From Chryseobacterium sp. OV279 (GTDB taxonomy: Bacteria; Bacteroidota; Bacteroidia; Flavobacteriales; Weeksellaceae): DNA of 64,000 bases. The notes under the pieces are model-generated. The model was not told where the DNA came from, searched no databases, and saw only the letters and a list, made by a program, of their open reading frames with translations. The stretch lies in NCBI RefSeq assembly GCF_900128945.1, contig NZ_FQUD01000006.1, positions 1 to 64,000 on the forward strand, written 5' to 3'. Below are positions 58,042-64,000 of this stretch, piece after piece. The position numbers and the translations under genes are program-made. Within the stretch, counting starts at the first letter, position 1; each line of letters begins with the position of its first letter.

Positions 58042-58773
58042 TTAAGAGTAAATTCCTCCGTTGATGTTCACGATTTCACCGGTAATGTATGATGCTTTTC
58101 TTGACGCTAAAAACGCAACCAGATCCGCAACTTCTTCGGCTTCTCCAAATCTGTTGGCCGGAATCATCGCTTTAAGTTCGTCTTCATTGAAGTCCTGGGT
58201 CATATCTGTTCTGATGAATCCTGGAGCTACGGCATTTACTGTGATATTTCTTTTCGCGACTTCCTGAGCCAAAGCTTTTGTAGCACCTACCAAAGCCCCT
58301 TTTGCTGCAGAATAATTGGTCTGTCCTGCCGTTCCTTTTACTCCGGAAACTGAAACCATATTGATGATTCTTCCGTATTTATTGCGGAGAAGTTTCTGGA
58401 TAAAGAAATTGGTAACGTTGAAAAAACCGTTCAGACTGGTGTTAATGACACTGTTCCAGTCTTCACTCTGCATCCACATGAATAATCCGTCTCTCGTGAT
58501 ACCTGCGTTGTTGACAATCACCTCAACGATAGCGTCCGGATTGCTGTCCTGCCATTGGGTCAAAACATTCAGGCTTTCTTCGGCATTGGCTACATCAAAT
58601 TTTAGGAGCTCTCCTGTAGCACCCAATTCCTGTACTCTAGCTAAAGTTTCCTTTGCTGCGGTATCATTGGAAGTATAATTAATTAAAATATGATAGTTCT
58701 TTTCTTCTGCCAGTTTTAGACAGATTGCCCTTCCAATTCCTCTGGATCCGCCTGTTACGATTGCACATTTCAT
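58042..58773 (-). CDS. fabG: 3-oxoacyl-ACP reductase (ApeQ-like)
   Basis: A 243-residue SDR reductase: GGSRGIGRAI cofactor motif (residues 8-17), NNAGITRDG, catalytic Ser in VSVSGVKG, YSAAK (Tyr/Lys) and a GGIYS end. It reduces 3-oxoacyl-ACP to 3-hydroxyacyl-ACP with NADPH in each elongation round. Its context between the ammonia-lyase and a pigment ketosynthase points to the polyene cycle and not to primary fatty-acid synthesis. Confidence 0.95.
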   Translation of the reverse strand: MKCAIVTGGSRGIGRAICLKLAEEKNYHILINYTSNDTAAKETLARVQELGATGELLKFDVANAEESLNVLTQWQDSNPDAIVEVIVNNAGITRDGLFMWMQSEDWNSVINTSLNGFFNVTNFFIQKLLRNKYGRIINMVSVSGVKGTAGQTNYSAAKGALVGATKALAQEVAKRNITVNAVAPGFIRTDMTQDFNEDELKAMIPANRFGEAEEVADLVAFLASRKASYITGEIVNINGGIYS

Positions 58774-58843
58774 GTCTTAGTGTTAGTTTTTTTTAAGCTA
58801 ATTTTTAATCCTTAAGTATATGACAATTCATCATCTCTGATAA

Positions 58844-60364
58844 TTACATTGCCTTTAAATATTTTTTCACTTCCTCCAGATACGGATACATCACCATATC
58901 ATCTGAGAAAGCGGGAATAATCTTTCTTATTTCGTCATACAGTTCTTTGGTAGAAGACGAAACTTTATCCTGAAATCCAAGATATTCAATAGCCTGAATG
59001 ATGGTAATCGCTTCAATCGCCAATACCTCAAATGCATTCTCGATCACTTTTCTGCAGATCACCGCAGCATTGGTTCCCATGCTTACAATATCCTGATTAT
59101 CATTATTATTAGGGATACTGTGTACATACATGGAATTTGACAGCATCTGACTTTCTGCCGTAGTAGATGTCGCTGTAAACTGAACGCCCTGCATTCCGAA
59201 ATTGAACCCTAATTTACCTAAATTTACAAAAGGAGGCAAGATTTCGTTGATCTTTGCATTTAAAAGGTAGTTCAACTGTCTTTCTGCCAGCATCGTAAGC
59301 TTGGTAACAACGATTTTCAGTTTGTCCATTTCCAATGAAATATAATCTCCGTGGAAATTTCCTCCGTGATAAACGTGTTTGTCTGCTACATTAATAATCG
59401 GGTTATCATTTGCTGAATTGATCTCGTTTTCAAGAACATTCTCAGTATATTCCAAAGTATCCAAAACAGGTCCTAAGATCTGTGGAACACATCTTAATGA
59501 ATAGTATTCCTGAACTTTTTCCTTAAATACTTTTTCCTGCTCTTCAAAATGAGTATAAAGATGATCTTCTCTTTTTCTGATCAGTTGACTGTCTGCCAGA
59601 TGGGCACGCATTCTCTCGGCTACTTTCTGCTGACCGTAATGTTTTTTCGTCCCGTTCAACGCTTCCGAAAGGTGGTCGTCATATGCCTGAACGATTTCAT
59701 TAATCGCGCAAGAAAGTCTGATTGAAATATCGGTCAGCTGATTCGCTTTATAGGCATTTACAATTCCTATCCCGGACATCACGGAAGTACCGTTCATCAA
59801 AGCAAGTCCTTCACGGATCTCTACTTTAATCGGCTCTAATCCTTCTGCTTCAAAAACATCTTTTGTCGCTTTTCTTTCGCCATTATAATATACTTCTCCT
59901 TCTCCTATCAGCACCAAAGCAAGGTGGGCAAGCTGTACCAAATCTCCACTTGCGCCTACTCCTCCGTGCTCAAAGATCAACGGTGTAATATCCCTGTTGA
60001 TCAATTCTTTAAGTAAATGAACAACAGACTGATTAACGCCGGAATTTCCAAGTGAAAGGGTATTGAGTCTTGCCAGCATACAGGCTTTTACTTCCTGGGC
60101 AGGCAACGGGTTCCCGATCCCTGAAGAATGGCTTCTGATCAGGTTATATTGAAGCTGGTGCGTATCCTCATCACTGATTTTGAACTGAGCCATAGGCCCG
60201 AATCCGGTATTCACACCATATATTACTTTGTTTCGCGAAAATTCCTTTAAAAACTGAAAACTTGTTTCCACTCTATCTAAAAGTGTTTCGTCCAGTTCAA
60301 TTTTTTCGTTCTCAATGATAATTTTTTGAAAATCCTTCAGTTCTAAAAAGCTATTTATTTTCAT
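58844..60364 (-). CDS. Aromatic amino acid ammonia-lyase, most likely tyrosine ammonia-lyase
   Basis: A 506-residue MIO-dependent lyase. The self-forming cofactor tripeptide Ala-Ser-Gly is at 138-140 (GGVGASGDLVQ), the catalytic Tyr is in YGVNTGFGP (Tyr 49), and QLQYNLIRSHSSG gives the substrate pocket with Ser 78-His 79. That Ser-His pair is the one usually read as histidine ammonia-lyase, but the sequence agrees closely, as I recall it, with the characterised Flavobacterium johnsoniae tyrosine ammonia-lyase. No other histidine-utilisation gene is near. It should make 4-coumarate, the starter of the aryl polyene. The ATG at 60364 is used; TTG at 60367 is less likely. It leads block 3. Confidence 0.92.
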   Translation of the reverse strand: MKINSFLELKDFQKIIIENEKIELDETLLDRVETSFQFLKEFSRNKVIYGVNTGFGPMAQFKISDEDTHQLQYNLIRSHSSGIGNPLPAQEVKACMLARLNTLSLGNSGVNQSVVHLLKELINRDITPLIFEHGGVGASGDLVQLAHLALVLIGEGEVYYNGERKATKDVFEAEGLEPIKVEIREGLALMNGTSVMSGIGIVNAYKANQLTDISIRLSCAINEIVQAYDDHLSEALNGTKKHYGQQKVAERMRAHLADSQLIRKREDHLYTHFEEQEKVFKEKVQEYYSLRCVPQILGPVLDTLEYTENVLENEINSANDNPIINVADKHVYHGGNFHGDYISLEMDKLKIVVTKLTMLAERQLNYLLNAKINEILPPFVNLGKLGFNFGMQGVQFTATSTTAESQMLSNSMYVHSIPNNNDNQDIVSMGTNAAVICRKVIENAFEVLAIEAITIIQAIEYLGFQDKVSSSTKELYDEIRKIIPAFSDDMVMYPYLEEVKKYLKAM

Positions 60365-60388
60365 CAATTAAAAGTAATAGTTGATAAT

Positions 60389-60422
60389 TTTGTAAAATAT
60401 TAATTAATTGTCACTAATTTTG
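60389..60422 (+). promoter_or_regulatory. Promoter for the halogenase-like gene
   Basis: TTTG (60389-60392) and, 22 bases later, TAATTTTG (60415-60422, exact TAnnTTTG) lie 40 bases before the ATG at 60462. The spacing is one base longer than usual. Confidence 0.5.
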
Positions 60423-60425
60423 CGG

Positions 60426-60433
60426 CAAAGATA
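60426..60433 (-). promoter_or_regulatory. -7 element for the ammonia-lyase operon
   Basis: On the minus strand TATCTTTG matches TAnnTTTG and lies 61 bases ahead of the ammonia-lyase ATG, only 3 bases from the divergent -7 box at 60415-60422. The nearest TTG on this strand is 24 bases upstream (60458-60460), longer than normal. Confidence 0.45.
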
Positions 60434-60461
60434 GAAGTTATTATTAAAATAAAAAATCAAG

Positions 60462-61718
60462 ATGAGCAAAGAATTTGTTGATGTTCTCGTAATCGGGGCT
60501 GGGCCTTCCGGATGCGTATCTTCTTCATACTTAAAGAAGAACAATGTCAACGTAAAAGTGGTCGAAAAGACAAAATTCCCCAGACTTGTAGTAGGTGAAA
60601 GCCTAATTCCCAGGGTAATGGATCATTTTGACGAGGCCGGACTTTTTCCTGCTTTGGATAAAATGGGCTTTGAAAAAAAACTGGGCGCCCGTTTTTTACG
60701 GGGTGATGAAGTCTGCATTTTTGATTTCAGTGATAAGTTCGGAGAAGGCTGGGACTGGACCTGGCAGGTTCCGAGAGCTGATTTTGATAATACTCTTGCC
60801 CAGGAAGTGATCAACAAAGGCATCGATCTTGAATTTGAAACTGAAGTCATTGACATCCAGTTTAACGGTACAGATTCTATCACGACTGTAAAAACAAAGG
60901 ATGGCGAAACAAAAGAGATTCATTCTAAATTCGTCATCGACTCCAGTGGATACGGAAGAGTGCTTCCGAGACTTCTTGATCTTGAAAAACCTTCCAAACT
61001 TTCTCCGCATTCTGCTATTTTTGCCCACGTAGAAGACATTAACAGAGAGGAAGGTGAAGAGGGAACACTGATCTCTTTTGATATTATAGAAACTGAAGTA
61101 TGGCTTTGGGTGATTCCTTTCTCCAACGGCAATACGAGTGTGGGGATTGTAGGTCCTACGGAATACATCGACAAACTTTCTGAAAACGGTGATACTGCAG
61201 AAGCTTTAAGAAAAGCAATTTCACTATCTGATTATTATGTAAAACGTTTCGGAGGTGTAGATTTTCTTTTTGAACCAAGACATCTGAAAGATTATTCTTG
61301 CTCGGTAAAACAGTTATTCGGGGACGGATATGCGCTTACCGGAAATGCTTCTGAGTTCCTTGATCCGGTGTTCTCATCGGGAATGGCTTTTGCTACGGAA
61401 TCAGGAATGCTGGCTGCAAAACTGGCTCTACGACAGCTGAACGGCGAGAAGATCGACTGGCAGACGGAATACACAGATTATATTCTTTATGGCGTAGATG
61501 TATTTACAACCTATGTAAAGGAATGGTATACCGGAAACCTACAGGAATTATTTTTCCATCAGCCGGAGAACCCGGAGGTTAAAAAGAAAATTTGTGCAGT
61601 ATTAGCCGGTTATGTCTGGAACAAAGACAATCCGTTTGTCAAGAAACACGATACGGTTATTAAAAATCTTGCCAACCTGATTAAGCTTGAAAAACAGCAA
61701 CAGCAGGAACAATCATAA
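60462..61718 (+). CDS. Flavin-dependent halogenase-like monooxygenase
   Basis: A 418-residue FAD protein. GAGPSG (12-17) binds FAD, GESLIP (45-50) and FEKKLGARF (70-78, Lys 72 or 73 a candidate for the halogenase lysine) follow, and WLWVIP (215-220) is an exact WxWxIP, the signature that separates flavin halogenases from hydroxylases. The length is shorter than tryptophan halogenases and close to phenol/pyrrole-type ones. Some flexirubins carry chlorine on the aryl ring, so chlorination of the phenol end is the likely job; ring hydroxylation is the alternative. A partner flavin reductase is not present in the window. Confidence 0.85.
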   Translation: MSKEFVDVLVIGAGPSGCVSSSYLKKNNVNVKVVEKTKFPRLVVGESLIPRVMDHFDEAGLFPALDKMGFEKKLGARFLRGDEVCIFDFSDKFGEGWDWTWQVPRADFDNTLAQEVINKGIDLEFETEVIDIQFNGTDSITTVKTKDGETKEIHSKFVIDSSGYGRVLPRLLDLEKPSKLSPHSAIFAHVEDINREEGEEGTLISFDIIETEVWLWVIPFSNGNTSVGIVGPTEYIDKLSENGDTAEALRKAISLSDYYVKRFGGVDFLFEPRHLKDYSCSVKQLFGDGYALTGNASEFLDPVFSSGMAFATESGMLAAKLALRQLNGEKIDWQTEYTDYILYGVDVFTTYVKEWYTGNLQELFFHQPENPEVKKKICAVLAGYVWNKDNPFVKKHDTVIKNLANLIKLEKQQQQEQS

Positions 61719-61751
61719 AAAAAACGGTCTGAATTTCAGACCGTTTTTATT
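61717..61751. terminator. Bidirectional rho-independent terminator
   Basis: A perfect 11-bp stem AAAACGGTCTG / CAGACCGTTTT with a 5-base loop and T runs on both strands, between the convergent halogenase-like gene and the gene at 61752. Confidence 0.85.
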
Positions 61752-62360
61752 TTATCTTAAAGCTTTTTTTATTTCTCTTCCTACATATCTTCCGGCAGAT
61801 TCATAACCAGCGGCAATTCTCCCATATTCCATTACGAACTCTTTATTATTCACAAATTTATCAAATTTATTAAGTTCTACTTCGGCTAAAACAACTGAAG
61901 GATTACCCGTTTCCACCAGTTTTATCTTACCTGTTATTTCTGCACTCATTGCGGTTAATCCTGCGTGCCAGCCCGGAAAGATCCATTTTGTTTCCAGCAA
62001 CAAGGTATATTTTGCAGAACTGTTCTTTTTAAATGAAATATTTTTATAGGATTTGTTTAATCCTTTGATCAGATAATCTGCATAGTTTTCATTTTTATAT
62101 TTCTCCCATTCCTCAATCCATTTCTTCCATGCTTCTTCTCCTCTTTTAGGATTTTCCAGAACTTGTTTTTTCCTGTTTTCAAGATACTGAGCTTCTGTAA
62201 TATTTTCTTTCATAAATAATACATTTTCAAACTTCAGTTCCACATTTACCTCTGTTTGATCTTTTAAAGCAAGAAAATTTCCTGAGACAACATTGAATTT
62301 TTCCTGTGCGAAAGTGGTCGTTGCCACTGCCATAAACAGTAGCAATAATAATTTTTTCAT
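61752..62360 (-). CDS. Exported protein of unknown function
   Basis: A 202-residue protein with a signal peptide (MKKLLLLLFMAVATTTFAQ) and a mixed beta/helical body. A charged helical stretch (about 55-95, many Glu, Lys and Trp) is followed by beta strands (AKYTLLLETKWIFPGW). I recognise no motif. It is transcribed in the same direction as the ligase gene 40 bases upstream and ends at a bidirectional terminator, so the two may share a transcript. Confidence 0.8.
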   Translation of the reverse strand: MKKLLLLLFMAVATTTFAQEKFNVVSGNFLALKDQTEVNVELKFENVLFMKENITEAQYLENRKKQVLENPKRGEEAWKKWIEEWEKYKNENYADYLIKGLNKSYKNISFKKNSSAKYTLLLETKWIFPGWHAGLTAMSAEITGKIKLVETGNPSVVLAEVELNKFDKFVNNKEFVMEYGRIAAGYESAGRYVGREIKKALR

Positions 62361-62400
62361 TGTTTATTTTTTTTAATTTAATAGGTGAAAAATTTGATTT

Positions 62401-63693
62401 TTATCTCAAGTCGATAAATGTAATCGGTTTTCTGCTGTTCGGATTAAAAACAGTTTTGGACAGAATATCGAAGTCTATGATTTCAATTTTTGGGCTTACC
62501 CTGAGTTTTGCGCGGAAGTGGTCGCGGACTTCATTCACAAAGGTTTCCTGATCCTGATCTGTACTGAGTTTAATGATAATTTCATCCAGTCCGATTTCAT
62601 TAGACTGAATAACGATCTGATAGCACAAAATAGTATTGAAATCATTTAAAATATCAGTCATCGCCGGCGGATACAGCGTTGTTCCTTTATATTTGATCAT
62701 CTGCTGTTTTCTTCCGACAACAGGGCCGAGCCTCATCGTGTTTCTTCCACAACGGCAAGGTTCGTTGTGTGCTTTTACAATATCTCCCGTCTTGAAACGT
62801 AATAAAGGAATGGCTTCAACACCTAAAGTGGTGATCGTAAGCTCGCCGTTTTCTCCTTCCGCCACAGGATTTTCATTATCATCAAGAATTTCTGTGATAA
62901 TCAGTTCCGGATGTTGATGTCCTCCGGTTTGAAATTCACACTCCGTGAAGGCTGTACTCATTTCTGTGGAAGCGTAAGTGGAAAATAATTTGATATTCCA
63001 CTTCTCTTTGATCTTCTGTGAAAGAATATTGTCTGTAAAATCCTGATTTTTGATGCTTTCACCGATACAGATAGCTCCATAGACACTGGAATTCTTATAA
63101 TCCACGCCATGTTTTTCTGCATAATCAATCATCTTTAATAGAAAAGATGGAACGGTGATCAGATATTTGGGTTTGTATCTGAAAATAGAATCCCACTGCA
63201 ACTCAGGAATACCGGGTCCCATTCTGACCACACTGGCGCCCATTTTTCTCAATCCCAGAAAATAAGCCAGACCGGCCATAAATCTTTTATCAATGGTAGT
63301 GATCATCTGCACAACATCTCCTTTCTGAATTCCTGCACAGGCAAAAGAAATTGCTTCGTTGTAAGCCAGCCTTTCAAGGTCGCTGTCGGACAGCCCGAAC
63401 GTAACCGGATCACCCAACGTTCCTGAAGTGGTGCTGTAGTCTACAATTTTATCCGGCGGAATACAGAAAAAATCGTGGTTGTGCTGCTGCAAATCATCTT
63501 TCGTGGTTGTGGGAATTTTCCGCAGGTCTTCCAATGTCTGAATATCCGAGATACTGATTCCGTTTTCCTGAAACAGTTTCTGATAAAAAGGTGATTTTTT
63601 TTCAAGATAAGAGAGAAGTTCCTGAAGCTTGTGCTCCTGAAACTTTTTGATGTCCTGAAGGTCTGATCTTTCGATGTCCGGATAGAATTCCAA
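62401..63693 (-). CDS. Phenylacetate-CoA-ligase-like adenylating enzyme (ApeH-like)
   Basis: A 430-residue ANL-superfamily enzyme of the PaaK type. The P-loop-like motif is TTSGTLGDPVTFG (near 88-100), the acyl-binding motif is YASTEMSTA (near 236) and the C-terminal part has the GELTITTLG strand, a CRCGR motif (near 311) and GRKQQMIKYKG. It activates an aromatic or acyl acid with ATP. In the pathway it should load 4-coumarate from the ammonia-lyase onto an ACP or CoA, as ApeH does in aryl-polyene synthesis. A TAAATTTG -7 element lies 20 bases ahead. Confidence 0.9.
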   Translation of the reverse strand: MEFYPDIERSDLQDIKKFQEHKLQELLSYLEKKSPFYQKLFQENGISISDIQTLEDLRKIPTTTKDDLQQHNHDFFCIPPDKIVDYSTTSGTLGDPVTFGLSDSDLERLAYNEAISFACAGIQKGDVVQMITTIDKRFMAGLAYFLGLRKMGASVVRMGPGIPELQWDSIFRYKPKYLITVPSFLLKMIDYAEKHGVDYKNSSVYGAICIGESIKNQDFTDNILSQKIKEKWNIKLFSTYASTEMSTAFTECEFQTGGHQHPELIITEILDDNENPVAEGENGELTITTLGVEAIPLLRFKTGDIVKAHNEPCRCGRNTMRLGPVVGRKQQMIKYKGTTLYPPAMTDILNDFNTILCYQIVIQSNEIGLDEIIIKLSTDQDQETFVNEVRDHFRAKLRVSPKIEIIDFDILSKTVFNPNSRKPITFIDLR

Positions 63694-63712
63694 TGATTTT
63701 AATTTTAAGGAA

Positions 63713-63720
63713 CAAATTTA
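63713..63720 (-). promoter_or_regulatory. -7 element for the CoA-ligase-like gene
   Basis: On the minus strand TAAATTTG, identical to the -7 box of the block 1 promoter at 25006-25013, lies 20 bases before the start at 63693. No -33 TTG is visible at 19-21 bases. Confidence 0.35.
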
Positions 63721-63780
63721 TTTAATTAAAATTAAAAGATGGAATGATTAAAAGATTAAAAATCCAACTGCTTCATCATT

Positions 63781-64000
63781 TTAACGCTGAAAGGTGAAAG
63801 TTTGTGTATTTGTGCTCCCAGCGGTATTGGTTGTGGTGACTTTTAAAGTATGTAAACCTGAACTTTTAGGAAATTTTTCATCAAAAACATAGAAAAAATC
63901 ATCTTTTACACGGGCAAAACGAAGCCATTTCCCATCCAGCTCTGCACGGAAAGATATGATGTCTCCAATTTTAGTTTTTCCGCTTAACTTCAAAAAGCTG
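63781..64000 (-). CDS. C-terminal part of a protein cut by the window edge
   Basis: The frame is open to the right edge (reading SFLKLSGKTKIGD from the edge), so only about the last 73 residues are seen. They form an immunoglobulin-like or CARDB-like strand set (GDIISFRAELDGKWLRFARV, then HTLKVTTTNTAGSTNTQTF). In Chryseobacterium such C-termini occur on M23-type peptidases and other exported proteins, but that is a weak resemblance and the start is missing. Confidence 0.6.
   Translation of the reverse strand, partial: SFLKLSGKTKIGDIISFRAELDGKWLRFARVKDDFFYVFDEKFPKSSGLHTLKVTTTNTAGSTNTQTFTFQR

Noticed and set aside
58844..60364. Histidine utilisation gene hutH
   Set aside because: The context is pigment synthesis, no hutU, hutI or true hutG is near, and the sequence resembles the Flavobacterium tyrosine ammonia-lyase. 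The arginase-like gene at 14602 is 43 kb away and has lost its metal motifs.

Overview
The window is an AT-rich chromosomal segment of a Bacteroidetes bacterium, most likely a Chryseobacterium or close relative in the Flavobacteriia. The evidence is the BamA-OmpH-UppS gene block, two secreted proteins with type IX secretion C-terminal signals, promoters of the Bacteroidetes TTTG-N19-21-TAnnTTTG type, almost no Shine-Dalgarno sequences, and a flexirubin-type pigment locus whose ammonia-lyase strongly resembles the Flavobacterium tyrosine ammonia-lyase. I saw no tRNA, rRNA, CRISPR array, insertion sequence or prophage.

The left part (463-24700) is read entirely leftward. It holds an unknown secreted protein, rfbD, a thioesterase, the outer-membrane assembly block (DUF6089 protein, uppS, bamA, two ompH/skp paralogues), and an exopolysaccharide operon (arginase-fold protein, SGNH hydrolase, family 2 glycosyltransferase, WecA/MraY-type transferase, Wza-like exporter, Wzc-like tyrosine kinase). 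These are followed by topA, a multi-pass membrane protein, a large duplicated T9SS cargo protein and an EpsG-type polymerase. Three tandem promoters at the extreme left edge point out of the window, as expected upstream of a very highly expressed operon.

The right part (25035-63693) is a large flexirubin gene cluster, a hybrid of an aryl-polyene pathway and a dialkylresorcinol pathway. Block 1 (25035-31667, +) has an MMPL exporter fused to an acyltransferase, DarA, DarB and two hotdog dehydratase-like proteins. Block 2 (35623-48646, +) has a small regulator, a BtrH-like acyltransferase, an ABC exporter, a thioesterase, a ketosynthase, a half-size ketosynthase-like protein, an ACP, a ketosynthase/chain-length-factor pair, a polysaccharide deacetylase, LolA, a lipoprotein, an outer-membrane protein, a third hotdog dehydratase and a GT2-DUF2062 fusion. 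Block 3 (60364 leftward to 51720) has tyrosine ammonia-lyase, FabG, a ketosynthase, a second ACP, an LpxL-like acyltransferase, a CrtI-like oxidoreductase, a C45-family acyltransferase/hydrolase and a DUF1648 protein. A flavin-dependent-halogenase-like gene (60462, +) and a CoA-ligase-like gene (62401, -) complete it.

Inferred pathway: the ammonia-lyase makes 4-coumarate, the ligase loads it on an ACP, the ketosynthases with FabG and the hotdog dehydratases extend it to a polyene, DarB and DarA make the dialkylresorcinol, one of several acyltransferases joins the two by an ester, and MMPL/LolA/lipoprotein/outer-membrane factors place the pigment in the outer membrane. Four head-to-head arrays of an 8-nt repeat bracket the first ACP gene and the second ACP-ketosynthase pair; this is the most unusual structural signal in the window.
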